From Oceanobacillus senegalensis (lineage in GTDB: Bacteria; Bacillota; Bacilli; Bacillales; Amphibacillaceae): a stretch of 64,000 nucleotides of DNA. Position numbers and translations under genes: made by a program. Position 1 is the stretch's first letter. Each line of letters begins with the position of its first letter. Below are positions 27,594-36,278 of the stretch, in pieces. Where the stretch lies: contig NZ_LT839648.1 of assembly GCF_900176885.1 (NCBI RefSeq), positions 121,222 to 185,221 on the forward strand. The letters are read 5' to 3'. Below the pieces are notes generated by a model. That model made no database searches. It was not told the origin of the DNA and worked only from the letters and a program-made list of their open reading frames with translations.

Positions 27594-28763
27594 TTAACCT
27601 TGAATTCCTGTGTCGATGCCGAATAGGTGTCTTCCATATCCGGTTACAGCATCCTCATAAAGGGAAGTGATATGAGTAGCGATTGCCATCAAGTCACGTG
27701 TGAAAAGTTCAACAGGATGGCCTTTTAATAATGCATGACCGCCAAGTGTCAGTAAGCTTTTCACACCGATGTGAACACATTTGTCAATAATCGATGCGCG
27801 AATGGCTTTGTAACGGGCTCCTTCATATGGTCCGCCTTTGTCACGCTCCATTAAGGCAATATATTGATTCATAAGAGCATCTACCGCTTCCATTTCCATG
27901 CTTAGCTCTGCAAGGACGCGCTGGCTGGATGGTGATTCATTTTCTTTCACACCGGAAAAACGTACACGACCAGCCGTGTGTTTAGTGAATTCATCGATGA
28001 CACGATGGGCGCCACCAACTGCCATCGCAGCAAAACCAACATAAAATCCAGGATAGAAAGGGGTATTGTAGTATAGATAATCTTGGTCAAAATCTTCTTC
28101 TGGTGGCTGGCTACATTCAATGATTTTATTAAAGCGTAAGATTGCTTCTGGTTTGACAAATACATTATCCACAATCAACGTATTACTTCCTGAGCCACGT
28201 AATCCAAGAGAATTCCAGTTTTCTTGGATCTCTAGGTCATTTACATTTAAGCAAATTCCAACACGTTCTGGTTTGTCCGCATCCTCAAATTGCATGAACG
28301 CACCGACACCAACCCATTCTGAATAGTTAATACCGCTTACAAAATGATACGTTCCTGAAACGCGATATCCACCGTCACAAGCTTCTACTTTTCCGATGGG
28401 AGCAAATACGTCTGCAACAAATCCATCTGATTCAACGACCTCATCACGTAATGGTTTAGGCAAATAAGATACCCAAGCATTGTGTAGAGAAAAGAAGCAT
28501 GTAAGCCAAGCAGCTGATAAATTGTGATAGCCTACTGTACCAATAAAGTCTACATACGTTTTCCAATCTAATTGTGGATACCCATAATCTTTCGGCAACA
28601 GCAAACGATGAATTTCCTCCGTGCGAATCGCATCTGCTACATTAGTGGAGACGGTTGCATTTAAATCCGCTTGTTCCGCCTCTTTTTCAGCTAATTGTCC
28701 AATACGTTTTCCTTTTTCCATTATCTCTTCATAAAGTGAAGTTTTATTTTTAACAAGTACCAT
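27594..28763 (-). CDS. flavin-dependent aromatic monooxygenase, oxygenase component (ACAD-fold, HsaA/HpaH-like)
   Basis: A 389-residue acyl-CoA-dehydrogenase-fold protein of the group D flavin monooxygenase type. It hydroxylates a phenol to a catechol with reduced flavin. Support: an ACAD-like N-terminus (IHRLLLPKDYGYPQLDWKTY), a middle domain (YRVSGTYHFVSGINYSEWVG, LRGSGSNTLIVDNVFV), and a C-terminus without the ACAD catalytic Glu context. Reduced flavin would come from the reductase at 33605. The next gene is the meta-cleavage hydrolase. AAAGGGTGG precedes the ATG. Alternatives: another ACAD-fold hydroxylase. Confidence 0.82.
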   Translation of the reverse strand: MVLVKNKTSLYEEIMEKGKRIGQLAEKEAEQADLNATVSTNVADAIRTEEIHRLLLPKDYGYPQLDWKTYVDFIGTVGYHNLSAAWLTCFFSLHNAWVSYLPKPLRDEVVESDGFVADVFAPIGKVEACDGGYRVSGTYHFVSGINYSEWVGVGAFMQFEDADKPERVGICLNVNDLEIQENWNSLGLRGSGSNTLIVDNVFVKPEAILRFNKIIECSQPPEEDFDQDYLYYNTPFYPGFYVGFAAMAVGGAHRVIDEFTKHTAGRVRFSGVKENESPSSQRVLAELSMEMEAVDALMNQYIALMERDKGGPYEGARYKAIRASIIDKCVHIGVKSLLTLGGHALLKGHPVELFTRDLMAIATHITSLYEDAVTGYGRHLFGIDTGIQG

Positions 28764-28792
28764 AGAACCACCCTTTCATTTTCTTATTCCTA

Positions 28793-29686
28793 TTATTTGG
28801 CAACCGTTTCTCTTACTTCAGAGGAAAAAAAGTCGGCAACCATTTGATTGACTATTTCCGGTTGATCAGTTTGGCATTGATGTCCACAGTTGTCTAAGTA
28901 TTCGAATTCCACTTCCGGTAGCATGGCATCTAACTTATAACCAGTTTCAACTGGTGCCACTTTATCTTGTTTCCCCCAAATGAATTTGCTAGGAATTTTC
29001 AATTTAGGCAGTGAATCTTTTAAGGAATACCGATCCCACAGCTTTGGTTCATTATTCATTTTTTCTAGGTAGGCACCGAATGCCTCATTAGCCTCTTTAA
29101 CACCTTCTCGATTTGCGGCGCGATGGCGTAGTTGAATTAGTTCTTCTGGCACCTCTGTACCTTCTGCCATATTACGTGTCATAAAGTTACGTAAGGATTT
29201 TTCGGTGTAATCATACCCAATGACTTCTAGGAAGGATCGCATTTTTCTAAGCGGTGTTTCTTGCATTGCTTGATAAATCGTATTACTACCGATATAGACG
29301 ATTTTGTTCACCTTTTCTGGATGATCAATAGCATATTTTGCAGCAACATAGGCACCTTGTGAGTTCCCTACCAAATAAACCTCATCCAAGCAAAGGGCTT
29401 CAATAAAATCATGCACATGGTCTACTAAACTTTGATGTCCCTTTACTGGCCATGCATGTTCACGTGTATCCGTGAATCCCATGGATAACTGATCTGGTGC
29501 ATATGCACGAAATCCTGCTTCTGCTAATGCTGGTAGCATCAAGCGCCATCCAGCTGCCCCGCAAGCTCCAGGGCCGGCCCCGTGTAATAGGATAACTGCA
29601 GGTCCTTCTGTGCCTGCCCAAGAATAATGTGTTCGAACCCCATTAGCTAATACCCAACTATTATGAAAACCTTCAAACATTGTCAT
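28793..29686 (-). CDS. alpha/beta hydrolase, meta-cleavage product hydrolase type
   Basis: A C-C bond hydrolase for the ring-fission product. About 297 residues with the alpha/beta fold: HGAGPGACGAAGW (oxyanion loop), nucleophile elbow GNSQGA, acid in WGKQDKVAPVE and His in NCGHQCQTDQPE. ATG 29686 follows GGAGGTACG; the longer frame to 29740 is unlikely. The gene order hydrolase-oxygenase-dioxygenase on the minus strand suggests an operon read from about 29.7 kb leftwards. It is divergent from the V4R/PucR regulator gene. HsaD/BphD-like by motif; substrate unknown. Confidence 0.85.
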   Translation of the reverse strand: MTMFEGFHNSWVLANGVRTHYSWAGTEGPAVILLHGAGPGACGAAGWRLMLPALAEAGFRAYAPDQLSMGFTDTREHAWPVKGHQSLVDHVHDFIEALCLDEVYLVGNSQGAYVAAKYAIDHPEKVNKIVYIGSNTIYQAMQETPLRKMRSFLEVIGYDYTEKSLRNFMTRNMAEGTEVPEELIQLRHRAANREGVKEANEAFGAYLEKMNNEPKLWDRYSLKDSLPKLKIPSKFIWGKQDKVAPVETGYKLDAMLPEVEFEYLDNCGHQCQTDQPEIVNQMVADFFSSEVRETVAK

Positions 29687-29867
29687 GAAATCGTACCTCC
29701 AAAAAATGTAATATCTTTTATTTATAGGTACATTGTACAATCGTATTTTTCAGAACATAATATCACTTTTTATGGAAAAATAGTCAAAATGTTTATAAAA
29801 TTATTGAATGTTAATTTTCCTTTAAGTATTATAAATATAAACACTGTCAGAATAGGGGGGAATGTTT

Positions 29868-31664
29868 ATGAATGATGTAGTCTTCGATAAGTCAGATTCA
29901 ACAAGTATTTTAATGTCAACTAATGCATTTCTTACACTAAATAATAATTTGGAAAAAAATATAGGATCGTATAAAACAAAGGGATTTTTATTCCGTTTTG
30001 GGAAAGAGTTTGGCATGGAACGCGCTAAAAATAATACCGAAAAATTATCTAAGAAACGAAAAGTCGGAAAAATGCATACAAAATTAGGCCATGTTCAGGA
30101 TGTGAAATTTGAAGGAGAAATCATTCGACATCCAGATGGATCCATTGAATGCTTGAATACAGGAGGAAAGTGGATTAAGTCATTTGAAGCGGAATTATAT
30201 GTAAAAAGTGGGAGGTTAGCAACGGAGCCTGTTTGCCACACACTTTGTGGATTTGCCAGTGGAGCCCTGTCGTATGAGTTCGGTGAATCCATTATTGCTG
30301 TAGAAACCAAATGTGTGGCAAAAGGGGATGATTGTTGTGAATTTGAAATTCGTTTAGAGAAGGACTGGTTACCGGAAAAAGGAGAGCTTATTTCCCTCTA
30401 CCAAAATGATAATATTTTATCGGAATTAGAAATGACCTACGATGCGTTGCTACATCATAAACTATTACTGGAGAAACTCTCTGTCTTTCAAACGCAACTA
30501 ACGCAGAATGTCACGGAAAAATATACGATGGAAGAACTTGTTGAAGAGGCCTACCGCTTGCTGCAAATCCCCATTGTCGTAGAAGACCTTCATGGTAATC
30601 TATTAAAGCAAAGTGGACTGGATGAAGATCATCAAAAGCATATTCAAAAAAATCCAGCAAGCTTAATAGAGTATAAAAGAGATATAAACGTGGGGCATTA
30701 CGAAGGGGATGACTATTTTAAAGTAGTTTCACCTGTCGTAATTAATAAAAAAAATTATGCAACTTGTTCTCTAATTTACTTTTCACCTAAAGAAATGGAA
30801 AAGACCGATTATTTGTTTTTAGAAAAAGTCTCCAATGTTGTTGCCCTATGTATGTTGTATGAAGAAGCTCAATTCGGGGAACAGCAACGTATGCGAAATT
30901 CAATTGTGGAGCGGCTAATGCATAATCCAAATATAAAATCCATTGAATCTAGTTTTAAATTTTTGCCATTTCCATTTCAACTTCCTTTTTCAACTGCGGT
31001 GCTACAATTAGAGAATGTCGAAACAGATACGGAACTTATTGATTATCAGCAACAACTCATGCAACTTTCGAAGTTGGTTGAAACATTGAATTTATCTACC
31101 ATTCTCGCGGTGATTGGAGATGAAATAATCTTAGTAAACTCTCATCATGATGAGCAAAGAAAATTCCAAACGGTCTGTAAAAAGTTCTTAAAAAAAATGT
31201 CTCAACAAAATCCTGGTTACTCCTATTCTTTAGGCTTGAGTCGTATGTTTACAGAGTTAACTGATTTTAAACAGGCATTAAGTGAAGCACGTGTCGCACA
31301 ACGGTTTCCTAATAAACAGGCCCTAACCGAATACGAAGAATTAGGGATGATAGGTGATGTATTATCTGGTATGAGTTTGGAACAAATTCATAATATGGCG
31401 AAAAAGACACTAAAGGGTTTATATGACTTTAAAAATAAACGAAAAAAGGAACTGCTCCATACCCTATATATTTATTTAATGAATGGACAACGCATTAAAG
31501 AAACGATGGATTATTTACATTTGTCTATCGGAGGGATCCAATACCGAATAAAAAAAATAGAAGAATTATTACATGGAAGTTTGAAAAATGCACCAGTAGC
31601 CGCACATATCTTGCTCATTATTCAGGCTCTTATTTTAGTAGGCGAATTGGAGTTTGATAGTTAG
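29868..31664 (+). CDS. aromatic-sensing regulator: XylR-N and V4R sensor with PucR-type HTH
   Basis: About 598 residues. Residues about 35-120 resemble XylR_N (FLFRFGKEFGMERA). A V4R domain follows (VCHTLCGFASGALSYEFGES, then ETKCVAKGDDCCEFEIR), the sensor used by XylR/DmpR/PoxR. The C-terminus (about 540-595; LYIYLMNGQRIKETMDYLHL, IQYRIKKIEELL) is a PucR-type HTH_30, with a GAF/PucR-like middle. There is no sigma-54 AAA domain. So sensor and output come from different regulator classes. Start 29868 is preferred over 29862 because GGGGGG is too close to 29862. Divergent from the hydrolase-led operon, so it probably controls it in response to an aromatic. Confidence 0.85.
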   Translation: MNDVVFDKSDSTSILMSTNAFLTLNNNLEKNIGSYKTKGFLFRFGKEFGMERAKNNTEKLSKKRKVGKMHTKLGHVQDVKFEGEIIRHPDGSIECLNTGGKWIKSFEAELYVKSGRLATEPVCHTLCGFASGALSYEFGESIIAVETKCVAKGDDCCEFEIRLEKDWLPEKGELISLYQNDNILSELEMTYDALLHHKLLLEKLSVFQTQLTQNVTEKYTMEELVEEAYRLLQIPIVVEDLHGNLLKQSGLDEDHQKHIQKNPASLIEYKRDINVGHYEGDDYFKVVSPVVINKKNYATCSLIYFSPKEMEKTDYLFLEKVSNVVALCMLYEEAQFGEQQRMRNSIVERLMHNPNIKSIESSFKFLPFPFQLPFSTAVLQLENVETDTELIDYQQQLMQLSKLVETLNLSTILAVIGDEIILVNSHHDEQRKFQTVCKKFLKKMSQQNPGYSYSLGLSRMFTELTDFKQALSEARVAQRFPNKQALTEYEELGMIGDVLSGMSLEQIHNMAKKTLKGLYDFKNKRKKELLHTLYIYLMNGQRIKETMDYLHLSIGGIQYRIKKIEELLHGSLKNAPVAAHILLIIQALILVGELEFDS

Positions 31665-31768
31665 ATTTTCGAGCTGTCGTCCAGAGCAAAAGTACAGAAG
31701 CGGAAATACACTGTGCTTTACGTGGGCGGCTTTTCTTCGTGTGATGTTAAGCTAATGAAATCATTACA

Positions 31769-31823
31769 AAAGGCTAGAAGACTCCACCCTAGTTACGTAC
31801 TAGGATGGAGTCTTCTAGCCTTC
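31769..31823. terminator. long bidirectional hairpin terminator
   Basis: AAGGCTAGAAGACTCCACC pairs with GGATGGAGTCTTCTAGCCTT, a near-perfect stem of about 23 bp between the convergent regulator (+) and MFS (-) genes. Partial palindromic-repeat sequence (GCGGAAATACACTG) precedes it near 31697. Confidence 0.85.
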
Positions 31824-31861
31824 ATTATTGAAATTCTAGAGGAATCACATTTTAACGATAG

Positions 31862-33133
31862 CTATTCGACATCCACGGTTGCTGCTGTTTGTGCATCTGG
31901 TTGGCTCACTAAAACTTTACGTTTGCTTGTAAATAATAGCATTAGTCCACATAGTGCACATAATACACTTATTATTAATACACCTGTGTTAAAACCAATT
32001 CGAGTGCTATCACCAACATTAGATACTAAATAACCAGTTAGAGCAGGTCCAATAACGGCCGCTAAAGCATTGATAGCTAAAGTAAAACCTGAGATGGTTC
32101 CAATTAAGTTTTTAGGTACTATTATTGAATTAATTGTTGTAAAAAGTGGAAGTAAACATGCATTAAGCACTAATCCTAACCCTAGTAAAGGAACGGCTAA
32201 AATCGGTGTAGTGAAAATTGTCGTCATTCCAAAAGAGATAGCACTTATAAGTAAAATGGAAATTAAGACGGCAGTATAGGATTTGTCAATACTTTTTTTC
32301 CTTTTGAAAAGGAAATCAGCAAGTTTACCGATACCAATAGCAACGAATATCCCTGAAATCCCTATTCCCGCCATAACCGTTCCCATGTTCTGTGATTCTA
32401 GTCCAACAATTTGTGTTAAATAAATTGGTGCCCAAGTAACGACCCAAGTAATAATCCACATTCCTACAAATCCTACTGCTATAACAGAGAGGATGAAAGG
32501 GTTTAATACAATTTTAATAACATCTTTAAATTCCGCGTTATTCTGTTTGGTTGGTTGATCCTGAACAGACTCAACAATTGGTTCTTTGGGCCTTTCTTTT
32601 AAGAAAAGGAAAATAATTGCCCAAACTAAACTAGCTGCTCCTAAAGTAGCAAAGGAATGTTTCCAACCAAAATTAGCTAATAATATGACAAGGACTGGTG
32701 CAAATACATACGTACCTACTGTTGTACCAGATGTCATAAGCGCAATTGCCAGACCACGTGACTCACTTGCAAACCATTTAGAAATGTGTGCTACACATAG
32801 TCCATAGGTTCCACCTTCAAAAAAACCTAGTACAGTACGAATAACGATTAATCCAGTAAAGCTTTCCACTAAATAAGCACCTGTCAGGGAAACTGTCCAA
32901 CCAAGAGCAATCATGATTAATAAATACTTTGTATTGAACCGGTAAGTTAGAGAACCAATTATTATACTACCGATTGCGTAGGCAAAGAAGAAACTACTGC
33001 TAGGTAAACCGAATTGTTCATAACTTATATCTAACCCACTCATAATCGGCTCAGCTGCTAACCCATAAATACTTTTATCTGTATAGTTTAATACAGATAT
33101 CGAGAAGAGCATTACTAAAACAACCCACTTCAA
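31862..33133 (-). CDS. MFS transporter (anion:cation symporter-like)
   Basis: About 423 residues, 12 TM segments. MFS motifs: SVLNYTDKSIYGLA early, FFEGGTYGLCVAHISKWF and ESRGLAIALMTSGTTVGTYV between helices 4 and 5, KERPKEP cytoplasmic loop, and KLADFLFKRKK at mid-protein. This is the ACS-like pattern for organic/aromatic acids. GGAGGAGG is 8 bp before TTG 33133, favoured over ATG 33151, which lies in that site. It probably imports the substrate of the flanking aromatic cluster (inference). Confidence 0.82.
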   Translation of the reverse strand: MKWVVLVMLFSISVLNYTDKSIYGLAAEPIMSGLDISYEQFGLPSSSFFFAYAIGSIIIGSLTYRFNTKYLLIMIALGWTVSLTGAYLVESFTGLIVIRTVLGFFEGGTYGLCVAHISKWFASESRGLAIALMTSGTTVGTYVFAPVLVILLANFGWKHSFATLGAASLVWAIIFLFLKERPKEPIVESVQDQPTKQNNAEFKDVIKIVLNPFILSVIAVGFVGMWIITWVVTWAPIYLTQIVGLESQNMGTVMAGIGISGIFVAIGIGKLADFLFKRKKSIDKSYTAVLISILLISAISFGMTTIFTTPILAVPLLGLGLVLNACLLPLFTTINSIIVPKNLIGTISGFTLAINALAAVIGPALTGYLVSNVGDSTRIGFNTGVLIISVLCALCGLMLLFTSKRKVLVSQPDAQTAATVDVE

Positions 33134-33185
33134 TAAAAAAACCTCCTCCATTTTTTCCCTCTTTAAACTTTAAACAACCGTTGAA

Positions 33186-33199
33186 AGATAACGCTTACA
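33186..33199. promoter_or_regulatory. possible catabolite-responsive element (cre)
   Basis: AGATAACGCTTACA matches TGWAANCGNTNWCA at 12 of 14 positions, about 53 bp upstream of the MFS start. A CcpA site here would be sensible for a catabolic transporter. The match is not exact. Confidence 0.3.
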
Positions 33200-33604
33200 A
33201 TACTAAAACAAAAGTGGTTCCTCCTTTCTTTTTTTAGGTAGATGTAACTCCTCAAATACCGAAAAGTTAACAGAAGAATTGGAAATGTGCATCTGCTTGT
33301 TGCTTGAATCAGATATTAAATGAATAAATTTTCTTTGACAAGTCCAATTTATTGAATAAAAATACTTTTCTAACATTTAAAGTAAGATTTAATAATGTTT
33401 TTTTAATCATGTTAAATAGTCAAGAAATGTTGATATATATAGATTTTTCATTATTTTTAGCGTAGAAATAGTGAAAAGTTGATTTGTAGATTTCCATAAA
33501 TTTTATTTTTTTTAGTGGTTTTTTCAATAATAAGAGTAATTATAAATTTTTTGTTGTTTTTCTATAATCGAAATAAGTTTCAAAGAAAATGGGGGGACAC
33601 AAAA

Positions 33605-34087
33605 ATGGAAGATCGTTTATTCAGAAATGCAATGGGAAGTTTTGCAACAGGGGTTACGGTAATTACAACGGAGGCAAATGGAATTACACATGGAATGACA
33701 GCAAACGCTTTTATGTCACAATCTTTGGATCCAAAACTCGTTATTATCTCGTTAAAAGAAGATGCGCAAATGTTAGCAAAAATTAAGGAAAGTGGGCATT
33801 TTTCTGTGAATATTCTTGCTGAAGAACAACAAGATTTATCGATGATTTTTGCGGGGCAAATCATGAGTGAACAAGAAGTTGAATTTGATTATCTAGACGG
33901 AAAACCTGTTATTCCAGGCGCACTTGCACAAGTTGCCTGTGACGTGAAATCTGCATACGTAGAAGGGGATCATACCCTTTTCATCGGTCAAGTAACAGAT
34001 GTTCATTTAGCAGAAGGGAATCCGCTAATTTTCTTTAAAGGAAAATATCAAACATTAGAGAAAGAATTAGTTTCCAATTCTAATTAA
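33605..34087 (+). CDS. flavin reductase (HpaC/HsaB-like), reductase component
   Basis: A 160-residue flavin reductase domain protein that uses NAD(P)H to reduce FMN or FAD for the oxygenase. Support: NAMGSFATGVTVITTEANGI, THGMTANAFMSQSLDPKLV and HFSVNILAEEQQDL, all typical. Start 33605 follows GGGGGGAC; longer in-frame start 33515 is unlikely. It is followed 35 bp later by the FAD-synthetase-like gene, so they are cotranscribed. It complements the minus-strand oxygenase as a two-component monooxygenase. Confidence 0.88.
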   Translation: MEDRLFRNAMGSFATGVTVITTEANGITHGMTANAFMSQSLDPKLVIISLKEDAQMLAKIKESGHFSVNILAEEQQDLSMIFAGQIMSEQEVEFDYLDGKPVIPGALAQVACDVKSAYVEGDHTLFIGQVTDVHLAEGNPLIFFKGKYQTLEKELVSNSN

Positions 34088-34122
34088 AAACAAACGAAAC
34101 AAAAAGGGGTGAGAAAATCCTT

Positions 34123-34974
34123 ATGAAAACAATCTATTTAGATTCCAGTAATTTGGAATACTGGCAAAATCGTTCCACATCGAATGTCATGGCACTAGGG
34201 TTTTTTGATGGACTTCATAAAGGTCATAAACAAGTCATTCAGACAGCAGGTGAATTAGCAAAAGAAAAAAAGGTTTCCTTTTCTGTCATGAGCTTTTTTC
34301 CACACCCAAAAACCGTTCTATCCAATGACAATGCCGATTTTGACTACCTAATGCCACTTTCTAAAAAGGCTTCTATTTTAGAATACCTGGGTGTTGATAC
34401 GTTCTATATAGTGAAATTTGATAAGGATTTTCTTTCCCTTCTTCCAAAACAGTTCGTAACTAGCTATCTGCTTGATCTGGGAGTTGTTCATGCTGTAGCG
34501 GGGTTTGATTTTTCTTATGGATATCGGGGAAAAGGCAATATTGACCGTCTTAAAAGTGATTCTGCAAATCAAATTGACGTCACAAAAGTGGGCAAGGTCG
34601 ATTTATATGGAAAAAAGATGAGCTCAACGTGGATACGTGAACTTATAGCAGCAGGTGAAGTAGGACAGTTAGCGAATATTCTCGGCAGGTTTTACGAAAC
34701 GGAAGGATATTGGGATGGAGAGAGCTTTCAATTAGCGCCATATTATATGCTTCCTGCAGCAGGCTATTATAAGGTATCTGTAAAAAGGAAAGGGAAAATA
34801 CGAGAAACAGAGGTATTTATTCCTGCTAGTCGAAATGGAATTTATTTAACCGACAACATGAAAAGAACATTCCCACTGAATGAGCGTTTAGATATAATTT
34901 GGTCCCATAAAATAGGGGACGTGGGGCTAGGTACAATGTCCCACAAGTTCGGATATGTTCCTGTTACTAATTAG
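34123..34974 (+). CDS. FAD synthetase-like protein (RibF N-terminal domain, divergent C-terminus)
   Basis: A 283-residue RibF-like protein. The N-terminal nucleotidyltransferase domain is intact: ALGFFDGLHKGHKQVIQTA with the HxGH-like GLHKGH, FFPHPKTVL, DFSYGYRGKG and STWIRELIAAGEVGQLANIL. The C-terminus lacks the riboflavin kinase signature (no GRTLGFPTAN), so it may only adenylate FMN to FAD. Being cotranscribed with the flavin reductase, it probably raises FAD supply for the monooxygenase. That is inference. A housekeeping ribF would lie elsewhere. Confidence 0.8.
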   Translation: MKTIYLDSSNLEYWQNRSTSNVMALGFFDGLHKGHKQVIQTAGELAKEKKVSFSVMSFFPHPKTVLSNDNADFDYLMPLSKKASILEYLGVDTFYIVKFDKDFLSLLPKQFVTSYLLDLGVVHAVAGFDFSYGYRGKGNIDRLKSDSANQIDVTKVGKVDLYGKKMSSTWIRELIAAGEVGQLANILGRFYETEGYWDGESFQLAPYYMLPAAGYYKVSVKRKGKIRETEVFIPASRNGIYLTDNMKRTFPLNERLDIIWSHKIGDVGLGTMSHKFGYVPVTN

Positions 34975-35006
34975 ATTTCTTTTAACCGCTTTTTTCTGCG
35001 GGTGTT

Positions 35007-35038
35007 AGACTGTGTGTGTTGGCACTCAGTCTGTTTTT
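35007..35038 (+). terminator. Rho-independent terminator
   Basis: AGACTG pairs with CAGTCT over a 14-bp loop, followed by GTTTTTAT, just after the FAD-synthetase-like gene. Modest stem. Confidence 0.5.
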
Positions 35039-35154
35039 ATTTTTGGTGACGGAATCCAAAGAGAAGCCCCCCTTGCTTCTTGTTAATTGAAATATTTAGC
35101 TGTATTACACGTATATATAGGTAAGGATAGTTATCTTCAAGGGGGGCTAACTTT

Positions 35155-35574
35155 ATTAAGAGGTTCTTATATTATTTCGGTTGGACTGTTGGTATTGGAT
35201 TTATCATTTATTTGGGGATTAATTTTCAGGTTCGATTAGAAAGGGAAGCAAGTATGAATTTTGAAATCATGCCTGTTGTATTATTTGGATCCATATTTCC
35301 GATTGTTATCGGACTCTTACTTAGATTACCCACGTTGATTATAGAAAGGAAGCAAAAGAAACAATGGTCATTTGATTGGGTAAAGTTTACGGCGATTGTA
35401 TTGCCTTCTTTCTATATTATAACGATGTCGATATTACCATTTACCCCTTTAGGAGAAGGCTTCCTTAAAATATCGGAGATCATTATGATTGGAAGTCCAA
35501 CCATTCAAGTCATCGCTGGAGTTGTTTTGGTTATAGCTCTTTGGATAGTTTCATCCAAAAGTAGTAATAACTAA
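35155..35574 (+). CDS. small membrane protein with probable ATT start
   Basis: About 139 residues, four TM segments. The conventional start, TTG 35212, has no ribosome site and would cut through the first TM helix. The frame is open from 35131, and AAGGGGGGC (35139-35147) lies 8 bp before ATT 35155, which gives KRFLYYFGWTVGIGFIIYLG as a complete first helix. ATT starts are rare but known (infC). Otherwise unknown function; no neighbours in an operon. Confidence 0.55.
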   Translation: MKRFLYYFGWTVGIGFIIYLGINFQVRLEREASMNFEIMPVVLFGSIFPIVIGLLLRLPTLIIERKQKKQWSFDWVKFTAIVLPSFYIITMSILPFTPLGEGFLKISEIIMIGSPTIQVIAGVVLVIALWIVSSKSSNN

Positions 35575-35635
35575 CTGTATGACCCTTAATGAGAATTTAT
35601 TTATGTAATGATTACAAACTATCTTTTTTCAAAAA

Positions 35636-35676
35636 AATCACCTCTGTTATTCATTTATGACAGAAGGTGATTTTTA
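35636..35676. terminator. hairpin terminator (TCACCTCTGT type, copy 1)
   Basis: ATCACCTCTGT pairs with ACAGAAGGTGAT, followed by TTTTTA. A near-identical hairpin with similar flanking ACAAACTAT lies at 46018-46060. Confidence 0.85.
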
Positions 35677-35773
35677 TATTTAGGGAGTAAATTTATTAAG
35701 CATTCATAAAAATAAAAGTAAATACTCAATATTCCATTAGCGTGGGGAATATCGGCTTTCTTTATGTCGAATT

Positions 35774-36259
35774 TTACTTAGTGTATGTTTTCTGTGTTTT
35801 GTAGGAAAGCCGCCTTATGAACTTTTGTAATAGAAACCCTATAAGCAAACCTGGAATTATACTTAATATTGGAAGCCAAATTGGTCCGAGGAATATACCG
35901 AATATAGTTAGTTTAGACGAAAAGATAGTTCCCACAGTCACAAAATAGGCACAAAATACGAATGGTAAAAACGAATAAGGTTTTTTCCCTCCACCTGCAT
36001 CTTTAAAGGCGTCCCATATTGTAAAAATATACAAGCATGGATAAAACATAACCCATTGGTAATCAGCCTGTTGACTCGCTTTTAAAATTTCCCCCTGAAA
36101 ACTTAGAAGTATGACCTCGTTTAAATTTCCTTGAACATTGACCAAAAACTCTAAGGAAATCAATACAATTCCTTTGATATATTTTCCGTTTAATAATTGG
36201 CCAAAACCAGGTATTGCGATGCTCCATATAAGTTTTCCAGTTGCATTTTTATCTGCCAT
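35774..36259 (-). CDS. hydrophobic membrane protein (TM2-like)
   Basis: A 161-residue protein with about four TM segments. Its N-terminal SIAIPGFGQLLNGKYIKGIV resembles the 'PGxGQxxnGkyxKG' motif of TM2/DUF5683 proteins. The C-terminus is basic. It begins 19 bp after the DUF3231 stop, with a weak ribosome site, so the two may be cotranscribed. Function unknown. Confidence 0.6.
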   Translation of the reverse strand: MADKNATGKLIWSIAIPGFGQLLNGKYIKGIVLISLEFLVNVQGNLNEVILLSFQGEILKASQQADYQWVMFYPCLYIFTIWDAFKDAGGGKKPYSFLPFVFCAYFVTVGTIFSSKLTIFGIFLGPIWLPILSIIPGLLIGFLLQKFIRRLSYKTQKTYTK

Positions 36260-36278
36260 GTCATTTCATTAGCCCGCC

